A DNA stretch of 8,134 nucleotides, taken from NCBI GenBank assembly GCA_007128555.1, contig SKXF01000067.1, positions 1-8,134 of the forward strand, given 5' to 3'. This document shows positions 1 to 6,470 of this stretch, one piece after another. The notes beneath the pieces were generated by a model. It did not search any database. It was given only the letters and a program-made list of their open reading frames with translations, and was not told the origin of the DNA. Within the stretch, counting starts at the first letter, position 1; each line of letters opens with the position of its first letter. Source of the stretch: Clostridia bacterium. Its GTDB lineage: Bacteria; Bacillota_E; SLMV01; PUMD01. Position numbers and translations under genes: made by a program.

Positions 1-335
1 CCTATTCCCTATCCGCGGGGGGGCCGGTGATTCATCCAGAGCTGGAGGTGATGCTGGTCACGCCGATCTGCCCCCACACCTTCTATGCACGCCCGGTGGT
101 GGTGAGCCGTCAGCAGCTTGTCACCGTCCGGGTGGATACCCGGCACCGGGGGGCTCCCACCATTACCGTCGACGGCAATGAGGGTCGGAGCCTGGAACCT
201 GGGGAGCACGTTGAGGCCCGCCTGTCTGACAGCACGGTGACGCTCATTCGGCACGAGGATTGGAACTTCTACGAGGTTCTTCAGAGCAAACTTGCCCAGG
301 GTGAGGGTGTGCAATGCGAGCGGGAAGATCTGTGA
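1..335 (+). CDS. nadK: NAD kinase, C-terminal part (5' end outside window)
   Basis: NAD kinase phosphorylates NAD to NADP in the cytoplasm and is the only route to NADP. The window opens inside the gene; the frame is open from base 3 and gives about 110 residues. The first residues, YSLSAGGP, are the conserved family segment that lies next to the NAD site. They are followed by the TPICPHT motif and the ARP segment of the C-terminal beta-sandwich domain. The end, DWNFYEVLQSKL, matches the usual NadK finish (compare YFNTLSTKLGW in E. coli, from memory), with a short extra acidic tail. The GTG at 27 is an internal codon, not the start. The stop codon overlaps the likely recN start, so the two genes are probably cotranscribed and translationally coupled. 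Identification is secure; only the N-terminal ATP/NAD-binding domain is missing from view. Confidence 0.95.
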   Translation, partial: YSLSAGGPVIHPELEVMLVTPICPHTFYARPVVVSRQQLVTVRVDTRHRGAPTITVDGNEGRSLEPGEHVEARLSDSTVTLIRHEDWNFYEVLQSKLAQGEGVQCEREDL

Positions 336-2080
336 TTCTGGGACATCTGGCGGTCAAGAACTTCGCCCTGATCGAGGATGTGGAAGTGGAACTGAAACCC
401 GGTCTGAACATCATCACGGGAGAGACCGGGGCCGGCAAGTCCCTTTTTGTTGATGCGGTACAGATATCCCTGGGGCGTAGGGGTTCTTCTGAATATGTGC
501 GCACTGGGTCCCCGGAATCGGTGATCCAGGCCCTGTTTCTCATCCCGGACCCGGGTTTCCGGGGAGGACTTCTCGAGGATCTGGGTATCGGGGAGGAGGA
601 CGGCCAGGTATTGGTCGAGCGGCAGCTCCGTCGCGACGGCAACAACCGTGCCCGGATCAATGGACGGTTGGCCAGTGTGACCACGATTCGGAACCTGGCC
701 TCTGCCATTGTCGATTTGCACGGTCAACATGAGCAGCACGGCCTGCTCAGCAGCAGTGAGCAGCTGGATATGCTGGATGCCCTGGGCGGCGACGGGGTGC
801 TTCGACTCAGGAGACAGGTCGCCAGGGTGCATCGCAAATTGGGGCAGGTCAGAGAAGAGATCCGGAGCAACCTGGGGGATCCAAAGGAACGGGCGAGGCA
901 GCTCGACCTGTTGCACTACCAGTTGGACGAGATTAACAAGGCTGAGCTGCGGCCTGACGAACAGGAGCAGCTCCAGGAGAAGCGGAATATCCTCGGCAAC
1001 CTGGACCTTCTGCAGACCGGGGTCGCAGAGTTTCTGGGTCTGGTGATGGAGGGAACCCCGGGGCGCCGCTCGGTACTCGATGAACTGGGTGATCGGGCGG
1101 CATCCCTTGGTCGGATGGCTGATATCGACGGGAATCTCCGTGAACCCCTGGAGAACCTGCAGGCTGCACAGTTCGAGATCGAGGAAGTGGCCCGGACCCT
1201 CCGGCGCTACGCGGAGGGGCTTGACTTTGACCCTCGGGCGCTGCATCGCGTCGAGGAGCGGCTGGACCTGATTCACAGGCTCAGGCAGAAGTACGGTAGC
1301 TCGGTGAAGGAAGTGCTCGAGTACCGTGACCGGGTTGCTGACAGGATCCTGGATATTGAGAGCTCCGAGGAACGGGTGGAAGCCCTTGCCGAAAAGGAGG
1401 GGGCTCTCCTCGCCGAGTTGGCGACATTGGCGGGTGAGCTGAGTGACCTGCGCCGAAAGACGGCATCCCAGGTCAGGGTGCAGGTGGAGGAAGAACTGGC
1501 GGATCTGTCCATGCAGAATACCGAGTTTGATATCGCTTTTGCCAGGGAGCCCGATGAGAATGGGGTCCAGCTGGCAGGGGAGTGGGTTCGCTGCTCAGAC
1601 CGGGGCGTGGATTCGGTTGATTTCGTAATTTCTCCCAATCCGGGAGAACCTCTCCGTCCCCTGCGACAGACCGCTTCCGGCGGGGAGTTGGCGCGCATCA
1701 TGCTCGCCCTGAAGAACATTCTCGCAGGGGCGGATGCGACCCCGGTATTGATTTTCGATGAGATCGATGCGGGTATCGGGGGAGAGGCTGGGGGAGCGGT
1801 TGCGCGGAAGCTTGCGGCCCTTGCCCGGTCACACCAGGTCCTTTGTGTTACCCACCTACCGCAGATTGCGGCGATGGCGGACCAGCATTTGCACCTCAGG
1901 AAGGAGACCCGGGGAGGGCGCACCATCAGCAACCTGTCTCCCGTCACCGGACAGCGTCGCATCGGTGAGATCGCCCGGATGTTGGGAGAGACGGCTGGCA
2001 ATGCGGCGACGGAGCACGCCCGCCAGCTATTGGAGGCGGCTTCCAGGTGGAAAGAGAGCCTGGGAGGTCGGAGTGGCTGA
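314..2080 (+). CDS. recN: DNA repair protein RecN (SMC-like ATPase)
   Basis: RecN is a cytoplasmic SMC-like ATPase that acts early in recombinational repair of double-strand breaks. All family hallmarks are visible, numbered from the ATG at 314: Walker A GETGAGKS at 36-43, the RecN segment DLHGQHEQHGLL near 135-146, long charged helical stretches between about 150 and 390 (the short coiled coil), the ABC signature TASGGELARIM near 452, Walker B VLIFDEIDAGIGG near 478, and the H-loop region CVTHLPQIAAMAD near 510. Length is 588 aa against about 553 in E. coli and 576 in B. subtilis, so it is complete. Two starts are possible. ATG 314 has AGGGTGAGGG just upstream. GTG 332 overlaps the nadK stop as GTGA and gives the more usual RecN N-terminus (VILGHLAVKNFALIE). 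I favour 332 slightly but report the longer frame. Stop is TGA at 2078. No bamE or fur follows, unlike E. coli. Confidence 0.96.
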   Translation: MRAGRSVILGHLAVKNFALIEDVEVELKPGLNIITGETGAGKSLFVDAVQISLGRRGSSEYVRTGSPESVIQALFLIPDPGFRGGLLEDLGIGEEDGQVLVERQLRRDGNNRARINGRLASVTTIRNLASAIVDLHGQHEQHGLLSSSEQLDMLDALGGDGVLRLRRQVARVHRKLGQVREEIRSNLGDPKERARQLDLLHYQLDEINKAELRPDEQEQLQEKRNILGNLDLLQTGVAEFLGLVMEGTPGRRSVLDELGDRAASLGRMADIDGNLREPLENLQAAQFEIEEVARTLRRYAEGLDFDPRALHRVEERLDLIHRLRQKYGSSVKEVLEYRDRVADRILDIESSEERVEALAEKEGALLAELATLAGELSDLRRKTASQVRVQVEEELADLSMQNTEFDIAFAREPDENGVQLAGEWVRCSDRGVDSVDFVISPNPGEPLRPLRQTASGGELARIMLALKNILAGADATPVLIFDEIDAGIGGEAGGAVARKLAALARSHQVLCVTHLPQIAAMADQHLHLRKETRGGRTISNLSPVTGQRRIGEIARMLGETAGNAATEHARQLLEAASRWKESLGGRSG

Positions 2081-2602
2081 GGGTGTACATTTCCCAACGA
2101 ATTATTTCTCCTGCGACAATCCGTCAGTGGATTGCCAGAAAGCTGATGGCGAAGAGACGCGCTGAATAATAGAAAATCGAGTTATCGTCAAAATGGGGAA
2201 GGTCTTTTTTGAACAAGCATTACAACAACTCATATTACCGAAGTCCCAATCGGAGCAACAGTGGGCGGTTAAGTTGCGCGCCTCTGAGTACGGTTAGAGT
2301 CTGGAGGAGCGTACATGCACCTATACGTGGCCACGCCTTGATATGCTGAGAATCACGTCTTCTTGCTGCCGTTGTACGTCGAATCCTGTTCATCGCTAGG
2401 TTCGTATTGTTGTTTTTCGTCCATTTGCCCTTATGGTTACGGAGTGCAACCCCTCCAATCCATTGTGGTCAAATGGCATGTGGGCTGGTATCCTCGCGGG
2501 GATTTCTTGGATCCGTTTTGATAGCAGGGCTTGAGCATCTTTTTGCTCCCATGACGGTTCGTTACTTCATGGCCGAGTTATCGGCCAGCAGATCTATGAC
2601 TC
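2081..2602. other. Gene-free stretch between recN and the tRNA promoter
   Basis: I see no recognisable gene here on either strand. Base composition becomes clearly more AT-rich right after recN. There is a small hairpin at 2117-2134 (CAATCC, 6-nt loop, GGATTG) with no T-tract, so it is a poor terminator. A perfect hairpin at 2571-2586 (GGCCGA, loop GTTA, TCGGCC) sits just before the tRNA promoter. A run of six T at 2205-2210 has no stem before it. One short frame (2193-2297, 34 codons, ATG) continues past its stop with some protein-like character but has no ribosome binding site and resembles nothing I know. The stretch may be decayed sequence where the usual recN downstream gene was lost. 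Confidence 0.5.
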
Positions 2603-2633
2603 TTGACCTCATGTGCTGGCATCGTGCTATAAT
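2603..2633 (+). promoter_or_regulatory. Promoter of the tRNA-Leu gene (extended -10)
   Basis: A perfect sigma70 -10 box TATAAT at 2628-2633 is preceded by TGC, making the extended -10 motif TGCTATAAT. A -35-like TTGACC lies at 2603-2608 with a 19-nt spacer, longer than the ideal 17. Transcription would start near 2640, about 14 nt before the mature tRNA 5' end. Position and quality fit a strong stable-RNA promoter. A GC-rich discriminator, usual for stringently controlled tRNA genes, is not evident. Confidence 0.75.
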
Positions 2634-2653
2634 ACCAGTGTTAACTGCGACGT

Positions 2654-2737
2654 GCGGAAGTGCTGGAATTGGCAGACAGGCATGGTTGAGGGCCATGTGA
2701 CCGTAAGGTCGTGCGGGTTCAAGTCCCGCCTTCCGCA
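2654..2737 (+). tRNA. tRNA-Leu, anticodon GAG
   Basis: A full class II tRNA cloverleaf can be drawn. Acceptor GCGGAAG (2654-2660) pairs with CTTCCGC (2730-2736). The D stem is CTG/CAG with loop GAATTGGCAGA. The anticodon stem CATGG/CCATG (2681-2685/2693-2697) closes loop TTGAGGG, anticodon GAG. The long variable arm pairs GACC with GGTC around a GTAA loop, as expected for leucine. The T stem GCGGG/CCCGC closes loop TTCAAGT. The discriminator is A2737, as in tRNA-Leu. CCA is not encoded. It reads CUC and CUU codons. Its 3' part is the integration site of the island to the right and stays complete after integration. Confidence 0.96.
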
Positions 2738-2742
2738 CAAGG
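2718..2742 (+). repeat. Left att site: 25-bp direct repeat in the tRNA 3' end
   Basis: The 25 bases from the T loop through the acceptor 3' strand and five bases past the tRNA are repeated exactly at 5521-5545. Identity stops at 2717/5520 on the left and at 2743/5546 on the right. A duplicated T-arm plus acceptor end is the classic core of tyrosine-recombinase integration into a tRNA gene. Confidence 0.9.
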
Positions 2743-2827
2743 ATAGCAATGAAGGCAGCCATGAGCCGCATAGGTTCGTGGCTTCTCTGCGTCTTGGGGG
2801 AATGAGATTTTGTCACGGGCTTGTCAC
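2743..2827 (-). repeat. Diverged repeat flanking left att; possible integrase tail
   Basis: This stretch is similar but not identical to 5546-5631, including a common CCGCATAGGTTCGTGGCTT and a closing pair of TTGTCAC units. Read on the minus strand it has an open frame running toward the tRNA (DKPVTKSHSP, then VRKAGLEPAR inside the tRNA). That style of C-terminal tail is familiar from tyrosine recombinases whose genes end at their tRNA target. I infer a leftover integrase 3' end; the catalytic part is not recognisable upstream (2828-3012). Confidence 0.5.
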
Positions 2828-3012
2828 TAGAAACTCATCGACACACTGCCCAAGTAGCGCTTCATCCGCCAGGTAGCATAGGGAGAATATGGCCACCTTC
2901 AGGATGTGGCTAATGTGGCAGGTGAACCTCTCTGCGTCCAGCCGTTCTTAGTCCCTGGCAAAAGAGGATTACGCTTCACTGGTTATCGTCGTATCACAAT
3001 CATTGCTCGCGT

Positions 3013-4794
3013 TTATTCAAGCCCCCATGTTCCGAGGGCCAGCCTGATAAGCATCTCCTGTCGTTTTGAAATAGAGTCAGAGTTCCACTCGCAGAACTGC
3101 ACGAGGTGTTCACCGGCTCGGTTAATTCGAGTATCAGTCCCAACCTGTGGTCTCTGCACTAAGGACCTCGTCAGTAAGAAGGGTTCCTGCTCGTAGGCCG
3201 ACTTCTTGACTTCGTAACTCTTGTTAGCTATGGACCGGTTGAGTGTGTCCTGTAGCAATGTTAGATTCCCGAGTCTGCGAGCATAATCATCATATAGATC
3301 CGGCAGATCAAACTCTGACTGCAGTTCGGCTTGAGGCTTGAGGGGTAGTATGTGCTCAATATCTGCAGACATGTAATGATCGAGCTCAGACGATGCACCC
3401 TTATCCCATGCTAATCCTTCTACATGTTGGGTGATCTTGGCGAGTATGTACTTCATCCGGTATTTTTGGATCTTATCCTCGGAGAGATCGCGCAGAGCCT
3501 GGATGAATCGCTGCTTGCGCTCAACGGTCTCAGGTGTAATGCGATTACCAATGAAGCATTCGATGTCCTTCAATCTTCGTGCTTTCCGGAGCTCATTAGA
3601 CCAACGCGTGAAGCTGCGCTCAAAATTCCGAGCCGGTTCACCTGTGATGATGTAGCAGAACATCAGATTCTCTACAGCTCGCACCAGGGCGTCAAAGGCG
3701 TCTTCAGGGAGATGCTGGCCCGCCATAAACAAGATGTGGTGTTGACGGAGAGCAGCGCCGCCCAGTAGCCTGAGGTTTCGTAGCGATGCCGAGTGATTAC
3801 CGTAAGCATCCCTGGATGCAAGGAAGTTCGCGTAGTTGTGCGCGCTCTCAGTGAGCTTCTGTACGAAGGAAATCGGCTCATCGTCTATACCCATAGCCTG
3901 AGAGTTGTTTCGGAACCAGCTGTAGATCTCATCCTCTCGAAGGCCACGCGCGGCATCAAGGACATGTTGAGCCATGATATAGTACCGGAGGAACCGCATT
4001 GGTTTCTCTCCACACCTATCCAATGTATCCACCAGATGTTTCCATTCATTCTTTAGTTGTGCGTGTTGGCTATCACTTGCCTTGATGAATAGAAAGTTCT
4101 TCAGTAGATCCATTGCGTTCAGCCCAACGCCGCGATCGTTGATCGTCTCGAACACTTTGAGTGCATTGGCGATTGTTGGAGTATTGATCCTAATGAGTTT
4201 GACGCGGTTTACAAAGCGCCCCAAGAACTGCTTGATTCGGTCAGGATCTTCATGCAGATTAGATCTCAAGAACTCTTGTGCCGTGTCGTAAGCTCCTAGA
4301 AGCCGTCGGGCGGATGATGTCCTCCCAGGTAGTTGGGATACGGCGGTGTTTCCTGCTGCGACGCGCTCAAGGATCTTATCACTGTCTTCATACTGCAGTA
4401 CCAGACGGAAACGTTCGATGTCATCTCCCGTTTCCATATCTGGTGCGGTATCCCTGAGACTATCGCGGAGCCAATCTGGGCATTCCCTTTGCTCTTCGAG
4501 CAAGTCCCTGGCAGCGCAAAGTGTAAGGAAGATCGTGGTGATCCGTTGTTGGCCATCAATCAGATCATACACCCCATCTGCTCCGAGGCAGACTACGATG
4601 CTGCCCAAGAAATACTCGGAGCGCTCTTGCTGCTCGTCACCAGCCAGCATCTCGTCCCAAATATCCTGCAGCATTACTTCTACGTTTTCATTTGTCCAGA
4701 CGAACTCTCGCTGGAAGTCCGGCACCTGATAGAAATCCTTAAGGATTTTGTCAATGGTGAGGTCATTAGACTCAATTTGCAGGCTTGTCGACAC
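3013..4794 (-). CDS. DUF262-DUF1524 (GmrSD-like) protein, putative type IV restriction enzyme
   Basis: This 593-aa protein joins an N-terminal DUF262 domain to a C-terminal DUF1524/HNH-type nuclease domain. This is the single-chain layout of GmrSD-class enzymes, which cut modified phage DNA using nucleotide hydrolysis. In DUF262 I see VPDFQREFVW (24-33), the key DGQQR motif (80-84, in DLIDGQQRITTI) and FETINDRGVGLNAMDLLKN (215-233). The nuclease shows DIEHILPLK (478-486, catalytic His about 481), then RLGNLTLL (507-514), N519 and a K/Y-rich segment to about 540, matching the HxxP...N...N/K pattern. No signal peptide or membrane segment is seen, so it should act in the cytoplasm. The start is GTG 4794, with a G-rich stretch (4803-4808) about 8 nt upstream. 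The frame is intact and more AT-rich than recN. It is the main island cargo; the defence role is inferred from family and location. Confidence 0.88.
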   Translation of the reverse strand: MSTSLQIESNDLTIDKILKDFYQVPDFQREFVWTNENVEVMLQDIWDEMLAGDEQQERSEYFLGSIVVCLGADGVYDLIDGQQRITTIFLTLCAARDLLEEQRECPDWLRDSLRDTAPDMETGDDIERFRLVLQYEDSDKILERVAAGNTAVSQLPGRTSSARRLLGAYDTAQEFLRSNLHEDPDRIKQFLGRFVNRVKLIRINTPTIANALKVFETINDRGVGLNAMDLLKNFLFIKASDSQHAQLKNEWKHLVDTLDRCGEKPMRFLRYYIMAQHVLDAARGLREDEIYSWFRNNSQAMGIDDEPISFVQKLTESAHNYANFLASRDAYGNHSASLRNLRLLGGAALRQHHILFMAGQHLPEDAFDALVRAVENLMFCYIITGEPARNFERSFTRWSNELRKARRLKDIECFIGNRITPETVERKQRFIQALRDLSEDKIQKYRMKYILAKITQHVEGLAWDKGASSELDHYMSADIEHILPLKPQAELQSEFDLPDLYDDYARRLGNLTLLQDTLNRSIANKSYEVKKSAYEQEPFLLTRSLVQRPQVGTDTRINRAGEHLVQFCEWNSDSISKRQEMLIRLALGTWGLE

Positions 4795-4933
4795 AGTTCG
4801 ATCCCCCCAACACCTTATAGAGCAGCTATACTATGTAGAAGGCCATGCTTTTACAGCCTGTGCAGGCCTCAGCTATATCGAAACTTACGTTCGCGTTAAC
4901 CTCTAAGCCTCGAAACTGGTATCGGTCGATCAA

Positions 4934-4978
4934 GAAATCAGACTGTCAGATTTCAGGTTAGAGGCGCTGGAACGTCAA
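4934..4978 (-). promoter_or_regulatory. Candidate promoter with overlapping inverted repeat upstream of the DUF262 gene
   Basis: On the minus strand TTGACG (4973-4978) and TGAAAT (4950-4955) are separated by 17 nt, a plausible sigma70 promoter with a weak -10. An inverted repeat GAAATC/GATTTC (4934-4939/4949-4954, 9-nt loop) overlaps the -10 and the predicted start. It is nested in a second, wider pair CCTCTAA/TTAGAGG (4900-4906/4958-4964). The layout would suit an operator or leader structure. The leader before the GTG at 4794 would be about 150 nt. This is a pattern-level call only. Confidence 0.35.
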
Positions 4979-5084
4979 TCATCAGTTGCGGTGACGCTTC
5001 AACCGCTATCAGTTAACGGAGGGCCCAAACTGAAAGATTCCGGTATCCTCATCCACTGATAGGTGGCAAACGGCATGCCGACGG

Positions 5085-5351
5085 CTATCGTGCGGTTGTT
5101 GGGTATTGCCCGAGAAGCCGCCAGCCACTCTTTTCCCAAGGCTCTATGAGAGATCTTTGATATTTGGACATGTAGATTTCACCACCGCTAGTCACAGTGA
5201 ACAAACCGCGATACATCTCGTGCGTCCCCACGTGCTCAACCTCTGCCAGCACCTTGTGCTGGTCGTGCAATGGAAATGGACTGTTCCGAGGAGTGATGTA
5301 GGGATTGGTGTCTTTATATTGCCCTCTCTTGATGATAAAGTGGTATTCCAC
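5085..5351 (-). CDS. Small protein of unknown function (88 aa), island cargo
   Basis: I do not recognise this protein. The frame is open from GTG 5414, but the start is best placed at GTG 5351, because GAGGAGG (5357-5363) lies only 5 nt upstream and is the strongest ribosome binding site in the window. The product starts (M)EYHFIIKRGQYKDTNPYI and is rich in aromatic and charged residues. A middle part (EVEHVGTHEMYRGLFTVTSGGEIY) reads like beta strands of a compact soluble domain. There is no signal peptide, membrane helix or cysteine pair. It lies in the same orientation as the DUF262 gene, 290 bp upstream, with a candidate promoter between them, so a strict operon is uncertain. Sharing the island suggests a regulator, inhibitor or partner role, but nothing in the residues proves this. 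The perfect palindrome CGGCATGCCG (5071-5080) lies just past its stop. Confidence 0.6.
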   Translation of the reverse strand: MEYHFIIKRGQYKDTNPYITPRNSPFPLHDQHKVLAEVEHVGTHEMYRGLFTVTSGGEIYMSKYQRSLIEPWEKSGWRLLGQYPTTAR

Positions 5352-5356
5352 GACAA

Positions 5357-5363
5357 CCTCCTC
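5357..5363 (-). promoter_or_regulatory. Strong ribosome binding site GAGGAGG
   Basis: On the minus strand GAGGAGG is followed by TTGTC and a GTG codon at 5351. The near-perfect anti-16S match and 5-nt spacing fix the start of the small island gene and argue that the gene is real rather than a chance frame. Confidence 0.7.
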
Positions 5364-5520
5364 AGACAAACTGATTATGGATATAAATAACTTGCGGGTT
5401 GTGGGCGCTTTCACTAACAGACTTCTATCAATGGCTGCAGAATCCTTCCTGCTCCGATGCGGTGGTTTCGGGTAATGTTTAGGTGGGTTTCTCTACCTCT
5501 CGGATTGCAGGAGGCGAAGC

Positions 5521-5545
5521 TTCAAGTCCCGCCTTCCGCACAAGG
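5521..5545 (+). repeat. Right att site: second copy of the 25-bp repeat
   Basis: This is an exact copy of 2718-2742, holding only the T-loop to acceptor 3' strand of tRNA-Leu(GAG). The rest of the tRNA is absent (upstream bases 5500-5520 do not match), so this is an attachment-site scar and not a second tRNA gene. Confidence 0.9.
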
Positions 5546-5631
5546 GTAGGAGTCAAGGAAGCCGTGGACCGCATAGGTTCGTGGCTTTTCTGCGTTTCCG
5601 GGCGGATGAAACTTTGTCACGGATTTGTCAC
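5546..5631 (-). repeat. Diverged repeat flanking right att; possible integrase tail
   Basis: This is the partner of 2743-2827, ending with the same TTGTCAC pair (5613-5631). On the minus strand the frame CDKSVTKFHPPGNAEKPRTY is open toward the att site and resembles the SDKPVTKSHSP reading of the left copy, with a one-base length difference. Homology past the tRNA end on both sides suggests that two related elements inserted in tandem at the same tRNA, so that 5546 onward is the start of a second, older element. Confidence 0.5.
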
Positions 5632-6265
5632 ACTCGGCCCCCTGAGGTGAACATGCGATTCGTAGAGGTCTTCGATTGAATCTTCCGCTTGAGGCGAACC
5701 GCGGCAGGTATATGCCGACCAGACGAGAGGGAAGTATTATCATTTGGCCCTATCGTGTCGCGTGCCATTATGAAGTTTTTAGTGGGGAGGTGTGCCCGAT
5801 ATGTCGCATGAGTCCAGGCGAAACTACTTGGCTTACTCCGATGAGTCTGGTTCAGGTAGCGATCGGTTCCGGGGTGTGTCAATCGTCAGAGCCGAGAGGG
5901 ACTCTCTGAACGCACTGAGGGCACCCACGAGGCAGAGATGATCACGCACGACGGTTACTCACGCTGGGATAAGGGCCACCACTTCTCAATTTCAACATGT
6001 GATGGGAACATCGCACACCGCACCGAATTCACTTGATGCACAAAGACACAATCCGTGCCAGATTTCGTGCGGAGATGTTAGTGCCGGAATCGGGTGTGGC
6101 CGACAGTTGCACATCCATGCTTGGAGGTGTGAAGGGCTGGGATTTTACCGCACAAGTGGTAAACTGGAGGCGGTGAGAATGTGATGAACGATCCTCATGT
6201 GGAGAACGTGATATAACCAGAATCGGTGCTCTTGGTCTGATCATGATCAGCGGTGTGGGGAGGCT
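5632..6265. other. Decayed region between right att and the integrase remnant
   Basis: Apart from the short DUF3800-like frame described separately, I see no recognisable gene in these 630 bases. Several short frames on both strands (for example 5676-5909 plus and 6029-6244 minus) lack convincing ribosome binding sites and known motifs. The region sits between an att scar and a dead recombinase, so it is best read as eroded element DNA. Confidence 0.45.
5801..5941 (+). pseudogene. DUF3800-like N-terminal fragment
   Basis: ATG 5801 follows GGGGAGG by about 8 nt and opens a 46-residue frame. Its segment NYLAYSDESGSGSDRF, followed by a short hydrophobic strand (GVSIV), resembles the N-terminus of DUF3800 proteins. 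These start with an (A)Y-x-DESG motif and are often found in mobile elements and defence loci. Complete members are usually 200 aa or more, so this is a stub. After about 5918 a different frame (EGTHEAEMITHDGYSRWDKGHH) stays open to about 6034, which suggests a frameshift. The family call rests on one short motif and is tentative. Confidence 0.4.
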
Positions 6266-6470
6266 TTATCGCTGAGCCCCTAGCATTTCCTCAAACAGCT
6301 CCACAGCCTGCCTGCCCATCCCCGGCATCAGGTGTGTGTATAGATCTAGTGTGATGCTGGGGCTGGCGTGATCTATCCGGGCGGAGATGACGTCACGGGA
6401 ACTCCCGCCTTGATGAGCATCGATACGTGCGTGTACGCAGTCAGTGAAAGGTGACATTGTGTGCCATATT
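6266..6470 (-). pseudogene. Tyrosine recombinase (integrase) C-terminal remnant
   Basis: Read on the minus strand, three frames together give the C-terminal catalytic core of a phage-type integrase. Frame one gives NVTFH, then TGA at 6441-6443 where Ser is expected, then LR (HxLR box). After a lost base near 6434, THVSMLIKAGVPV follows (6394-6432). After a second lost base near 6392, VISARIDHASPSITLDLYTHLMPGM follows, containing the tyrosine nucleophile in LDLYTHL, and the frame ends at TAA 6266-6268. The usual IGH box reads IDH. Two single-base deletions plus a nonsense codon make it inactive. Nothing N-terminal of the HxLR box is recognisable. It may be the integrase of the second element beyond the right att site; as it lies outside the repeats it is not part of the mini-island. 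Confidence 0.85.

Larger units (their letters stand above)
2718..5545. mobile_element. Mini-island in tRNA-Leu(GAG), bounded by 25-bp repeats
   Basis: The exact 25-bp tRNA-derived direct repeats at both ends define an integrated segment with a repeat-to-repeat period of 2803 bp. It contains one large minus-strand gene (DUF262/HNH) and one small minus-strand gene, and it is more AT-rich than recN. No integrase, excisionase or mobilisation gene lies between the repeats, so the element is either a deletion derivative or a non-autonomous cargo element moved by an integrase from elsewhere. The sequence between 2828 and 3012 has no recognisable gene. The bounds are seen directly; the integration history is inferred. 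Confidence 0.8.

Noticed and set aside
222..237. CTGT-N8-ACGG, near match to a LexA (SOS) box about 80-110 bp before the recN starts
   Set aside because: It lies within nadK coding sequence, misses one of the eight key bases, and the flanks are not AT-rich as in true boxes. recN is SOS-controlled in E. coli, but this site alone is not convincing.
244..1276. Long minus-strand frames opposite recN (up to 331 codons)
   Set aside because: They are antisense shadows of a GC-rich gene; the plus frame carries all RecN motifs.
2193..2297. 34-codon plus-strand frame starting MGKVFFEQAL
   Set aside because: No ribosome binding site and no known family; too short to separate from chance, although the frame reads on beyond its stop.
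2533..2548. GAGCA/TGCTC hairpin as a transcription terminator before the tRNA
   Set aside because: Only a 5-bp stem, the T-run is inside the loop, and no T-run follows.
2562..2816. Minus-strand 84-codon frame across the tRNA (ending with VRKAGLEPAR... reading into the tRNA)
   Set aside because: Most of it is antisense to the tRNA. Only the part left of the att core may be an old integrase tail, so it is not called as a gene.
4333..4899. 188-codon plus-strand frame opposite the DUF262 gene
   Set aside because: It is antisense to a protein with clear conserved motifs and has no motifs of its own.
5521..5545. Second tRNA-Leu gene
   Set aside because: Only the T-loop/acceptor 3' portion is present; the D arm, anticodon arm and 5' acceptor strand are missing.
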